A stretch of 64,000 nt of DNA from WTKD01 sp965243525 (GTDB lineage Bacteria > Spirochaetota > Spirochaetia > WTKD01), in the NCBI GenBank assembly GCA_965243525.1, contig OZ251568.1, forward strand, positions 1,116,001 through 1,180,000. The letters are read 5' to 3'. The translations under genes were made by a program, and so were the position numbers. Below, piece by piece: positions 1 through 7,663 of this stretch; position 1 is the stretch's first letter; each line of letters starts with the position of its first letter. Under the pieces are notes generated by a model that was not told where the DNA came from, did not search any database, and saw nothing but the letters and a program-made list of their open reading frames with translations.

Positions 1-686
1 CGCATAGTCTTACCCTAGGCATAGCGCTGAACATAGTGCTTTTTTCAGGGTTTTCGTGGGGAATTTTCATTACGGGATTTGTATTTGTAGGGTGCATAAT
101 AGTTTTGCATAACACTGTGCAATTTGCACCGACAACGGCCTTGAGTATCGTTTCACACAGCTTGCTTGCATTGGGCATCCTGGTTATGTATCTTTTCAGC
201 CCCTATGCAATTGATCTTCATGGCCTTTTTTTCGGCGACCTCTTGAGCATTCGGCGTATAGATTTGCTCATTCTCGGGAGTCTCTTTGTTGGTATAGGGA
301 TATTTTTTGTCTTGTTTTGGAAGAAACTTTTGCTTATCTGTCTCGATGCTGCCCTTGCCCAGGCAGAGGGAATTCCTGTACGTATTTTGCAGAGTGCCTT
401 CTTGGCCTTGCTTACCCTAGCCGTGATGATCATCATTCAGATGACCGGCATTCTCTTGGTGACATCGATCCTGATAATACCGGCGGCAACCGCACGCAAT
501 ATTGCACCAGGCCCAAAGACCATGATGCTGTTCACGGGTGTTGTGAGTGTGGCAGTCGTCGTCCTTGGTGTTTGTATCTCCTTTGTCGTCGATGTTCCGC
601 TGCCTCCGATGATCATCGTATTGTATGGGGTTGTATTTTTGATCAGCCTGATTTTTCAGTCAAAGCGGCGCCTTCAGCATCAATGA
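1..686 (+). CDS. Metal (Zn/Mn) ABC transporter permease, 5' end cut by the window edge
   Basis: The reading frame is open from base 3 and ends at a TGA at 684-686, so the gene starts outside the window. The visible part has about six hydrophobic segments and matches the ABC-3 family (ZnuB/MntB/TroB type), the membrane channel of zinc or manganese uptake systems. The stretch DAALAQAEGIPVR is typical of the cytoplasmic loop that contacts the ATPase in this family. The GTG at 36 is internal. The partner ATPase and binding protein would be expected upstream, outside the window. Which metal is carried cannot be told from the sequence. Confidence 0.85.
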   Translation, partial: HSLTLGIALNIVLFSGFSWGIFITGFVFVGCIIVLHNTVQFAPTTALSIVSHSLLALGILVMYLFSPYAIDLHGLFFGDLLSIRRIDLLILGSLFVGIGIFFVLFWKKLLLICLDAALAQAEGIPVRILQSAFLALLTLAVMIIIQMTGILLVTSILIIPAATARNIAPGPKTMMLFTGVVSVAVVVLGVCISFVVDVPLPPMIIVLYGVVFLISLIFQSKRRLQHQ

Positions 687-1038
687 ATAAGACGTTCCGG
701 CTGTCTCTCGTATGAATTAGTCATCGTATAAGAATATTTTAGGCGATTTTTAGGCTAACAAACATTTAATTTTGATTATATACTTTATAGATATTGTATT
801 TGGAATATCCAAGATGAACTAGGATTTTTGCTGCAGGGTGTCGAAATCACAATTGAAGGGTCGTTGCAGCATAACTGAAAAGTTTGAGGAAGGATAATGA
901 AAGAATTGGCGCTTGAATACGAAGTCGATGTATAATTTAATACATTTTCCAGTGGACCGCCTAGAGCAGCCACTGGGTTTGGACGTTGTATTGCATGGCA
1001 TGGAGCGGTGAGATAAAAAACAATATGAAAAGAACGAA
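687..1038. other. Intergenic region before the restriction-modification genes
   Basis: AT-rich stretch of about 350 bases with no convincing gene. Short reading frames on the minus strand here have no recognisable protein features. It presumably holds the promoter of the methyltransferase gene; no clear operator or hairpin is visible to me. Confidence 0.4.
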
Positions 1039-1896
1039 ATGGAAATAAAGAACGATTTATATCTTGGTGATTGTGAAGATGTACTAAAAAAAATTCACGA
1101 TGATTCGGTTGATTTGATTTTTACATCTCCGCCATACGCAGACCAAAGAAAAAAAACATATGGTGGGATTCATCCAAATGATTACGTGGAGTGGTTTTTG
1201 CCAAAAACAGAACAGATGTTGCGGGTGCTTAAACCGACAGGTACCTTTGTTCTTAATATTAAAGAGAAAGTGATCAACGGAGAGAGAAGCACCTATATCA
1301 TGGAATTGGTGCTCGGCATGAGGAAGCAAGGATGGCTGTGGACCGAGGAATTTATTTGGCATAAAAAAAACTGCTATCCTGGCAAATGGCCCAATAGGTT
1401 CAGAGATGCGTGGGAGCGCCTGCTGCAATTCAACAAAAACAAAAAATTCAACATGTATCAAGAAGAAGTTATGGTACCGATGGGAGAATGGGCAAAAACA
1501 AGATTAAAAAACCTCAGCAAAACAGATAAGTCGAGGGATGAATCGAGAGTTGGGAGCGGTTTTGGCAAGAATATATCAAACTGGCTTGCAAGAGACAAGG
1601 CATATCCAACCAATGTCCTTCACTTGGCTACAGAATGCAGCAATAAAAATCATAGTGCAGCCTTTCCTGAAGGTCTGCCGGAATGGTTTATAAAGTTGTT
1701 TACTCGAGTTGGCGACACAGTGATGGACCCCTTCATGGGTTCTGGGACAACCAATATTGTGGCGAATAGAATGCGTAGAAATTCTATCGGGATAGAGGTG
1801 GTTCCAGAATACTATGAAATAGTGAAATCTCAAATTTCACCTAGAGAATCATTTTTATTTGAAACGAAGGCTGAATATGAGATCAATCGACCTTAA
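1039..1896 (+). CDS. Type II DNA methyltransferase (beta class, N4-cytosine or N6-adenine)
   Basis: A 285-residue site-specific DNA methyltransferase that would protect host DNA from the restriction enzyme encoded next to it. The catalytic motif TSPPY lies near residue 31-35 and the SAM-binding motif DPFMGSGTT near residue 231-239, so the order is catalytic motif first, SAM motif last, as in the beta class. TSPPY (rather than NPPY/DPPY) favours N4-cytosine methylation. The gene overlaps the following endonuclease gene by about 20 bases, an arrangement that couples their translation. The recognition site cannot be read from the sequence. Confidence 0.9.
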   Translation: MEIKNDLYLGDCEDVLKKIHDDSVDLIFTSPPYADQRKKTYGGIHPNDYVEWFLPKTEQMLRVLKPTGTFVLNIKEKVINGERSTYIMELVLGMRKQGWLWTEEFIWHKKNCYPGKWPNRFRDAWERLLQFNKNKKFNMYQEEVMVPMGEWAKTRLKNLSKTDKSRDESRVGSGFGKNISNWLARDKAYPTNVLHLATECSNKNHSAAFPEGLPEWFIKLFTRVGDTVMDPFMGSGTTNIVANRMRRNSIGIEVVPEYYEIVKSQISPRESFLFETKAEYEINRP

Positions 1897-2647
1897 CGAT
1901 GTAGTTGAATATGTTGTAGACAACATCGGAATTTTTCACGAAAAGCGAATATCAAGTCTCGATACTCTAAGTCTCACCAAGGTTATCAAGAGAAAAAACC
2001 CATATTTATTCAAGGCAAAGCATATCCTGACATCAGAAGAAATAGTCAAGGGCCTCGTTGATGCGCATGTTTCATCGCATGAAGAAACGATTTTCGGTGA
2101 TTGGTTGGAGGGGCTCGCCATCTTTATAAACAACAAAGTGTATGGCGGATGGAAATCGGGCATCCAGGGAATAGATTTGGAATTTGATCACAATGACATT
2201 CGGTATATCGTAAACATAAAATCAGGTCCAAATTGGGGGAATAGCAGTCAGATATCCAAGATGAAATCAGACTTCAGAACCGCGCAACGCACGCTCCGAA
2301 CGAGCAATTCAAAGCTGAACATTGTTTGTGTGAATGGCTGTTGCTATGGTCGGGATAACAAATCAGATAAAGGGGATTATCACAAATACTGCGGTCAGAA
2401 ATTTTGGGAATTTATATCAGGTAACGAAAATCTTTATGCTGATATAATCGGTCCCCTGGGGCATAAAGCCAAGGAGCGAAACGATGATTTTATTGAGGCC
2501 TATTCAAAAAGGATCAACGTATTCACCTTGGAATTTGGAAAGATGTTCTGTGATAACAACGGGGTTATCGATTGGGAAAAACTTATACAGTTTAATTCAT
2601 CAGTGGTGACTTCAACCAAGGAAACTAAACAGCAAAAATCATTCTAG
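1877..2647 (+). CDS. Type II restriction endonuclease, PmeII-like
   Basis: About 256 residues from the ATG at 1877 (MRSIDLNDVVEYV); a TTG at 1859 would add six residues. The pattern GIDLEFDHNDIRYIVNIKSG (near residues 98-117) looks like the D...xK core of a PD-(D/E)XK nuclease, followed by a conserved-looking NGCCYGRD segment. The protein resembles the family annotated as PmeII-type restriction endonucleases, recalled from memory and not checked. It overlaps the methyltransferase gene, as expected for a type II pair. It would cut unmethylated foreign DNA. Confidence 0.75.
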   Translation: MRSIDLNDVVEYVVDNIGIFHEKRISSLDTLSLTKVIKRKNPYLFKAKHILTSEEIVKGLVDAHVSSHEETIFGDWLEGLAIFINNKVYGGWKSGIQGIDLEFDHNDIRYIVNIKSGPNWGNSSQISKMKSDFRTAQRTLRTSNSKLNIVCVNGCCYGRDNKSDKGDYHKYCGQKFWEFISGNENLYADIIGPLGHKAKERNDDFIEAYSKRINVFTLEFGKMFCDNNGVIDWEKLIQFNSSVVTSTKETKQQKSF

Positions 2648-2697
2648 CGAGGTCTTGAACTTGTCGCTGAGTCTCTGACGATTTTCTGGTTGCAGCA

Positions 2698-3267
2698 TCA
2701 GTCGAGCTGCGTGCACACCTTGTGGCGAGGACAGCCCACCAAGTGATCGTTGACCATTCCTACTGCTTGCATGAAGGCATACATAATGGTGCTGCCAACA
2801 AAACGCATTCCTCGCTTTTTTAAATCCTTTGAAAGTGCATCACTCACCGGCGTGTTGATGGGCACCTCATCATGCTTTGTCCATGTGTTTTGAATGGGCT
2901 TTCCTGAGACGTATTGCCAGAGATAGGCGTCGAAACTGCCATATTCCTGGCGTATGGCAAGAAAAACCTTGGCATTGTTGCGGGTTGCGGAAATTTTCAA
3001 ACGATTGCGCACGATGCCAGGATTTGTGCGTAGTTCTTCGAGCGCTGTATCGCTCATTGCAGCGACCTTTTCAGCATCAAAATTATGGAATGCAGTGCGA
3101 TATCCTTCTCGTTTGTTGAGAATCGTCTCCCAACTGAGACCTGCTTGTGCACCCTCCAAAATCAACATTTCAAAGAGGTATCGATCATCGTGCACCGGAA
3201 CGCCCCATTCTTGGTCGTGATAGCGTTCATAGAGTGCGTTTCCTGTTCCAAAACATCGTTCAATCAT
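2698..3267 (-). CDS. tag: DNA-3-methyladenine glycosylase I
   Basis: 189 residues, the usual length. Tag removes 3-methyladenine from alkylated DNA at the start of base excision repair. The N-terminal RCFG...YERYHDQEWG block and the C-terminal DHLVGCPRH carry the two Cys and two His that hold the structural zinc ion in this family. The catalytic-pocket region around EMLILEGAQAGLSWETIL is well kept. It stands alone between the restriction genes and the deiminase gene. A second alkylation-repair gene (ada) lies at 51.8 kb. Confidence 0.93.
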   Translation of the reverse strand: MIERCFGTGNALYERYHDQEWGVPVHDDRYLFEMLILEGAQAGLSWETILNKREGYRTAFHNFDAEKVAAMSDTALEELRTNPGIVRNRLKISATRNNAKVFLAIRQEYGSFDAYLWQYVSGKPIQNTWTKHDEVPINTPVSDALSKDLKKRGMRFVGSTIMYAFMQAVGMVNDHLVGCPRHKVCTQLD

Positions 3268-3474
3268 AATAACAAAAGAATTTTTGATTCAGTATACCCG
3301 ATTTTCTTGTGTATTCCAGCATGGAATGATCCCTGTCTCTTGGAAATGTTCTTGAATTTATCCTATAATCACCCCGCTGTGCTGCAAAAAGGGTCTGATC
3401 TAGAACTGCTGCCCTGCTCTTTTCATCGCAAACTGGCGAAATCTTCATTGCAAAAGGGGTTTCGGGACTTTGGA

Positions 3475-4509
3475 TTATCTTCTGGACTGCAGACCTCTGT
3501 TTTTTCGTGCGTAGGCTAACAGTTTTTTGGCATTGTCTCCGCGTAGCTGCCAAGACATGCAGCGTACACCGCCACCCATTGTGCAGACTTGTTGGGAAGC
3601 GACAGGTATCACCTCTCGTGAGGTTATTGATTGAACCCGTTCCAAGGCGATTTTGTCTTCAGGAATGCCAAATTGTGGCAGATAGATGCGCTCTGGGGTG
3701 ACCAATGCGTTCGTGTACAGACCACAGGCAGATCCAAAACGCTCATCGTATATCTCACTTGGATCATAGGGCGTTAGGATATCGTAGATGCGCACACCGG
3801 GCAAGCCACGTCGGAGGTCTGCTTTTAACTGCTGCACATATTCAGAATCTTCAAGATAGGAATTTATGATCAAGGTATTGGTGTCAACAAAGCTCACAAC
3901 GCCATCTGCGTGTTCAAGGCCGCCTTGTTCATCCGCCTCAATGAACGCAACATTTTTGATGGTTTCAAAAGCTAACAATTTCCTTCGTGCTCGGCGCTCA
4001 CTCAAGCCGTTATCACGTAAAAATTTCTTGCTGATCACAACATTGCCGGCATAATCATCCACGAAATTCCCGCCATCATTGAGCAAATTGCTTTCATCAA
4101 ACGACAACCCTGCTTTTTCAGCCAAAACGGCAAGCAGATCCTGCACCTCGTCGGCATCTTTTTGATTGCCACCCTGTGCGACCGCTGTATATCGAAACAG
4201 TATTGGATCAATGGCGTTCGATGTTCCAAAATCACGCATCCAAATATCGAGCATTGCAACGTTTAAAACATTTTTTTCGCCGAGGGCCGCGACGTAATCG
4301 TCGTAAAATCCTTCATCGGTGAGGATGAGCACATCGTCGTGCTTTTGGATTTGTTTGGCGTAGGCAATGTGGAAATCAAAAATATCATCTGCAACATCGG
4401 CATAATAGGCATCTCCAAAGACAGGAGCGGCAAGCACTATGAGTTCAGCTGTAAGAGGTGCAGACACGATAATTCCTATAAAAAACAAAAAGATACGATA
4501 TGATTTCAT
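3475..4509 (-). CDS. Exported agmatine deiminase / peptidyl-arginine deiminase family protein
   Basis: 344 residues. Family: guanidino-group hydrolases of the porphyromonad PAD/agmatine deiminase type, which release ammonia from agmatine or arginine. Visible family motifs are WMRDFG near residue 89, NDGGNFVDD near 143, LEHADGVV near 198, and the catalytic-cysteine region CTMGGGVRC near 313. The N-terminus (KSYRIFLFFIGIIVSAPLTA) is a signal peptide, so the protein is probably periplasmic or secreted, which is unusual for agmatine deiminases and closer to the secreted PAD branch. The start codon is 11 bases from a diverged CRISPR repeat (4521-4556). No strong ribosome-binding site is seen (AGTAAG before ATG). 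Confidence 0.85.
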   Translation of the reverse strand: MKSYRIFLFFIGIIVSAPLTAELIVLAAPVFGDAYYADVADDIFDFHIAYAKQIQKHDDVLILTDEGFYDDYVAALGEKNVLNVAMLDIWMRDFGTSNAIDPILFRYTAVAQGGNQKDADEVQDLLAVLAEKAGLSFDESNLLNDGGNFVDDYAGNVVISKKFLRDNGLSERRARRKLLAFETIKNVAFIEADEQGGLEHADGVVSFVDTNTLIINSYLEDSEYVQQLKADLRRGLPGVRIYDILTPYDPSEIYDERFGSACGLYTNALVTPERIYLPQFGIPEDKIALERVQSITSREVIPVASQQVCTMGGGVRCMSWQLRGDNAKKLLAYARKNRGLQSRR

Positions 4510-4520
4510 CTTACTATGCT

Positions 4521-4556
4521 ATCCACAACTGCAAAAATGTATATGCTCTTTTAGCG
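4521..4556 (-). repeat. Isolated diverged CRISPR repeat in the 5' region of the deiminase gene
   Basis: These 36 bases match 29 of 36 positions of the array repeat variant at 5501-5536, with no gaps, about 760 bases from the array. Read on the minus strand, the Cas12a-type stem UCUAC/GUAGA has become UUUGC/GUGGA, and all five pairs can still form (two Watson-Crick, three G-U). The T-to-G change at repeat position 19 is shared with the diverged array-end repeat at 5251-5286. What would be its spacer is the deiminase start-codon region. Confidence 0.8.
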
Positions 4557-4571
4557 CTTGAAGAATTGCCA

Positions 4572-4620
4572 TCAATGAATGGCCCTGTTTTAAAATTGTT
4601 TTGCTTCATTGACCAGGGCT
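4572..4620 (-). other. Interleaved inverted repeats (possible pseudoknot) between DUF924 gene and deiminase gene
   Basis: The 8-base arm at 4572-4579 (TCAATGAA) is complementary to 4605-4612, and the 7-base arm at 4581-4587 (GGCCCTG) is complementary to 4614-4620 with one G-U pair. The two stems are interleaved (A-B-A'-B'), the pattern of an H-type pseudoknot rather than a simple terminator. Each stem alone could also form as a plain hairpin. It lies just past the DUF924 stop codon. Confidence 0.4.
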
Positions 4621-4631
4621 GGTTGCTAACA

Positions 4632-5171
4632 TTAAAAAGGGGAGCCAGGTTGTGCCAAGAATGCGATTTCTTCATCTGTAGATTTTCTGTTCAGAATCTT
4701 GTTCCTATGGGGATATCTACCAAATCGCTCAATAATTTTCCTGTGCGCTATCTCAAAATCTAAATTAGATTGGATCTTGTTGTCTTTAAATAATGCAATT
4801 GCGACATCGTGTATTTTTAGTGATTCGCTGTGCATATAGGGCATGTATAAAAAAGCCTGCTCTTCTGGGCTTAGCTGCAAATGCGCCTCCTTGGATACGG
4901 CTTCTTGTGCAAGCGCTAAGGCCAATGAATCTGCGGAGAACGCAGCTGGTGTATCTCTAAACATATTCCTCGAAAATTGATCCAAAACAATAATTTCAGC
5001 CAAACGACCTCTGGGTGAGTCCCGCCAATCAAACAACTCACACCGGGTTGCTTGTTCGTGGACAGATAAGAAAGCATCTTTTATCTGCTGGTCAAAATCA
5101 ACATCCTTGATCCACCATTTTGGCTTGGTTTTGTCATCAAACCAAAAAGACAATACATCCTCAAAATCCAT
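4632..5171 (-). CDS. DUF924 family protein
   Basis: 179 residues, normal length for this family of all-helical, TPR-like proteins of unknown function found in many bacteria. Recognised by VLSFWF near the N-terminus, the central block EIIVLDQFSRNMFRDTPAAF and FLYMPYMHSE followed by FGRYPHRN near the C-terminus. Start at 5171 has a good ribosome-binding site (AAGGAG, 8 bases upstream). The gene lies directly behind the decaying end of the CRISPR array, so its upstream region is made of repeat-like sequence. Function unknown. Confidence 0.88.
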   Translation of the reverse strand: MDFEDVLSFWFDDKTKPKWWIKDVDFDQQIKDAFLSVHEQATRCELFDWRDSPRGRLAEIIVLDQFSRNMFRDTPAAFSADSLALALAQEAVSKEAHLQLSPEEQAFLYMPYMHSESLKIHDVAIALFKDNKIQSNLDFEIAHRKIIERFGRYPHRNKILNRKSTDEEIAFLAQPGSPF

Positions 5172-5184
5172 GTCAGGACTCCTT

Positions 5185-5220
5185 TTTAGAACAAGAAAAA
5201 TACACTATGTTCCTTTAGAG
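5185..5220 (-). repeat. Strongly decayed CRISPR repeat at the array tail
   Basis: Only about 19 of 36 positions match the array repeat, but the matches include TATG-T-C and the terminal TTAGAG, and it begins 66 bases from the next repeat unit, in register with the 61-64 base period of the array. It lies in the upstream region of the DUF924 gene, 14 bases from the start codon. Confidence 0.5.
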
Positions 5221-5250
5221 TAATAATGATCTTTTTATGCAAGATTATCT

Positions 5251-5286
5251 AGTTGCAGCAGCAGAGATGTATATGCTTTCTTAGAG
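5251..5286 (-). repeat. Diverged terminal CRISPR repeat (leader-distal end)
   Basis: In register with the array (26-base spacer to the first intact repeat at 5313) and keeps GTATATGCT-TCTTAGAG, but the crRNA-stem half has changed. On the minus strand the stem would be UCUGC/GCAAC; one A-U pair has become G-C in a compensated manner while two outer pairs are lost. Decay at the leader-distal end is usual for CRISPR arrays. Confidence 0.85.
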
Positions 5287-5312
5287 ATTTTGGGTGAATG
5301 GCGCAACGTGCG

Positions 5313-6227
5313 ATCTACGATAGTAGAAATTTATATGCTCTCTTAGAGGAATGGGCAAATACATGAGTTAATCCAATCTACGATAGTAGAAATTTATATG
5401 CTCTCTTAGAGGCTAAAAAGGATAACAGCCGCCATTGATCTACGGTAGTAGAAATTTATATGCTCTCTTAGAGTGGAGTCTATGGAGACATGCTGTGGAG
5501 ATCTACAACAGTAGAAATTTATATGCTCTCTTAGAGGTTCTTCAGATACCGGAATACGCACCGATCTACAACAGTAGAAATTTATATGCTCTCTTAGAGT
5601 TGGGCCTGGGCTGCTTGGTTCAAGCTATCTACGGTAGTAGAAATTTATATGCTCTCTTAGAGGACGGGGGCGGAACTCAGTAGCGAGAATCTACGGTAGT
5701 AGAAATTTATATGCTCTCTTAGAGTGTTTTTTGACAACCCTAATGCATCAACATCTACGGTAGTAGAAATTTATATGCTCTCTTAGAGTGTTTTTTGACA
5801 ACCCTAATGCATCAACATCTACGGTAGTAGAAATTTATATGCTCTCTTAGAGAACTAAATCAGGAGTTGCACTCTTTGCAATCTACGGTAGTAGAAATTT
5901 ATATGCTCTCTTAGAGAAAAGTAAGCCTTGTGTCCTCTTCCGAATCTACGGTAGTAGAAATTTATATGCTCTCTTAGAGCCTGATTTTCCCCTACTTGAA
6001 ACTACATCTACGGTAGTAGAAATTTATATGCTCTCTTAGAGCTCAGTTGTTTTTGACTCTTTTTTCAATCTACGGTAGTAGAAATTTATATGCTCTCTTA
6101 GAGTCTATCTTTTCCAATGAGGTTGATAGCATCTACGGTAGTAGAAATTTATATGCTCTCTTAGAGCCACCTGTCCTTCTTCGGTTCCTTGATCTACGGT
6201 AGTAGAAATTTATATGCTCTCTTAGAG
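5313..6227 (-). CRISPR. Type V-A CRISPR array, 15 intact 36-base repeats, 14 spacers of 25-28 bases
   Basis: Repeats start at 5313, 5376, 5438, 5501, 5564, 5627, 5689, 5753, 5817, 5881, 5944, 6006, 6068, 6131 and 6192. Read on the minus strand each ends in the Cas12a crRNA handle: AATTTCTAC, a four-base loop, GTAGAT. Only the loop region differs between repeats: first two units TATC, fourth and fifth TGTT, the rest TACC. The spacers at 5725-5752 and 5789-5816 are identical. Leader and cas genes lie on the high-coordinate side, so the newest spacers are near 6227. No tracrRNA is needed for Cas12a and none is seen. Confidence 0.98.
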
Positions 6228-6392
6228 AGCTATTTTTGTTTTAACGCTTGTTTTTGGATCAAAAACATCTAAAAAGGCATTTTTTTTGAGTATATATTGA
6301 GCAATTTCCGACATAATTACCTATCAAAGAGCATAAAGACCGAGGTTTGCAATTAGCAAATTGGTCTATTTATTTGTATTATATTCAGTTTA
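6228..6392 (-). promoter_or_regulatory. CRISPR leader
   Basis: AT-rich 165-base stretch between the last intact repeat and the stop codon of cas2, where the array promoter and the Cas1-Cas2 integration signals are expected. The repeat-proximal 33 bases (6228-6260) match 29 bases at 13757-13792, allowing one 3-base gap, which marks this part as the conserved leader element. No sharp -35/-10 pair can be assigned by eye. Confidence 0.75.
6337..6367 (-). terminator. Hairpin downstream of cas2
   Basis: AGACC (6337-6341) and TTTGC (6346-6350) pair with GCAAA (6356-6360) and GGTCT (6363-6367), giving a two-part stem with a small internal loop. It could end the cas operon transcript or be part of the leader. 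On the minus strand it is followed by a short T-containing stretch but not a strong U-tract. Confidence 0.4.
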
Positions 6393-6674
6393 CTATTCTA
6401 TAATCAAGAGGTCATCGTCATCATGTTTGGCATATCCATAGCGCGTGATGCGACATTGCTCGCTCATGTTAAAGATAATAACGCTGTCTTCTTGGGAGAA
6501 GAATTTTTCAAAATTGCCTTTTATTTCCAGCTCGATATTCTTTAGCAGGCGCTTGGAGTGTTTGATTTCAAATACGGAATACTGCAATCGATGGCCAAAC
6601 TTGCTCAAAAATTTTGAAAGGCGTGTTCTGAGTTTATTGTCGCTTATATCATAAGAAATAATGAGCATGATCAA
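6393..6674 (-). CDS. cas2: CRISPR-associated endoribonuclease Cas2
   Basis: 93 residues, the usual size. Cas2 bridges two Cas1 dimers in the complex that inserts new spacers. The N-terminal IISYDISDNKLRTRLSKFL contains the family's conserved Asp after the first strand, and the segment GHRLQYSVFEI is typical. The start overlaps the end of cas1 by four bases, so the two are translationally coupled. It is the last gene of the cas operon and sits directly before the leader. Confidence 0.95.
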   Translation of the reverse strand: MIMLIISYDISDNKLRTRLSKFLSKFGHRLQYSVFEIKHSKRLLKNIELEIKGNFEKFFSQEDSVIIFNMSEQCRITRYGYAKHDDDDLLIIE

Positions 6675-7654
6675 TCCTCGGAAAATTTGTCAAAAATTGG
6701 ATAGAGGGCTATGCTCTTGTCGCGCATAAAACACCGATAATAGCGCTGTATAAAATAGAAAATAGGCATTTTATAATTCAAAATTTCGCCGAGTAGCCAG
6801 GCGACATATGATTTTGATTTTTTAAAAGACAGGTGATATTGCCCCCGAATGCATTGGAAGTCATCCGCTTGAATTTGCCCCAGATGGTGCGCCTTTCGTA
6901 TTCTGCTATCGATGATTGTACGCATGGGTTCGACCAGATCACATACCAAGGATTTACGTTGATAAAATTCCTGATGGTATACTCCCTTATAGAGGTCAAA
7001 ACCGTATTGGTTGAGCAGGCCTTCAACGAAATTGAACAGCAAGGTGTATCCAATGTCCATCAATAGGTTCGTGGGGTCTTGTTTGGCTCTGGGGCGCCTT
7101 CCAAGCCAATTGCAATCGCTAAAAAGTTGACTGAAATAGGTCCTGGCAGCGCTGCCTTCGATTCCCAATATTCCGTGCAAATTCAATTGTGGATTTTCCA
7201 GAGTCTGCTTGCTCTTTTCGATTTGTGCGATGCTGGTTTTGAGTGCCTCGTTTTTGTTGCGGATGTTTTTCAACGTGGCGAGCTGTTGATTGATCTTGTT
7301 TCGTATCAGGTGGCGGGCAATTTCTAAACCTTGATAGGTGTATTGCTTGTGTCGCAACAATACGTTTCCTTCGGTTTTGCAATTGAATTGCCCATAGGGT
7401 GCCAAATTATGCCCCATGAAAATGAGGCTGAATCCAAATTTTTTTGCTCGTTGCAAAAGTCCGGTGGTCACGCTGGCATGGCCAACAACAAACAACGTGA
7501 ACAATCGATAGCAGGTTGATTGGTGTCTGATCTTGCCGTCCTCGTCTGTGATGACAAGGTTATCGTTTTTGAAACTAATTTTTTCACCCCTACTCACAAA
7601 GGCCAGGGCAATTTGTTGTTGATCAAAATCGGGAGCACTAAGCATGGGTTCCAC
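6671..7654 (-). CDS. cas1: CRISPR-associated integrase Cas1 (type V-A)
   Basis: 327 residues from a GTG at 7654; an ATG three codons later (MLSAPDF) may be the true start. Cas1 is the spacer integrase. The metal-binding Glu is in GILGIEGSAARTYF (near residue 168), and the second half holds the His and acidic residues in YHQEFYQRKSLVCDLVEP. The segment GEKISFKNDNLVI with HQSTCYRLFTLFVVG is characteristic of type V-A Cas1. It follows cas4 by nine bases and overlaps cas2. Confidence 0.95.
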   Translation of the reverse strand: MEPMLSAPDFDQQQIALAFVSRGEKISFKNDNLVITDEDGKIRHQSTCYRLFTLFVVGHASVTTGLLQRAKKFGFSLIFMGHNLAPYGQFNCKTEGNVLLRHKQYTYQGLEIARHLIRNKINQQLATLKNIRNKNEALKTSIAQIEKSKQTLENPQLNLHGILGIEGSAARTYFSQLFSDCNWLGRRPRAKQDPTNLLMDIGYTLLFNFVEGLLNQYGFDLYKGVYHQEFYQRKSLVCDLVEPMRTIIDSRIRKAHHLGQIQADDFQCIRGQYHLSFKKSKSYVAWLLGEILNYKMPIFYFIQRYYRCFMRDKSIALYPIFDKFSED

Positions 7655-7663
7655 AAGACATGG

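Noticed and set aside
3260..3553. 97-codon minus-strand frame between tag and the deiminase gene
   Set aside because: Partly overlaps the deiminase 3' end in another frame; composition and lack of a ribosome-binding site speak against a gene.
5435..5683. Open frame of 82 codons with a repeated NLYALLE peptide
   Set aside because: It is the translation of CRISPR repeats and spacers, not a protein gene.
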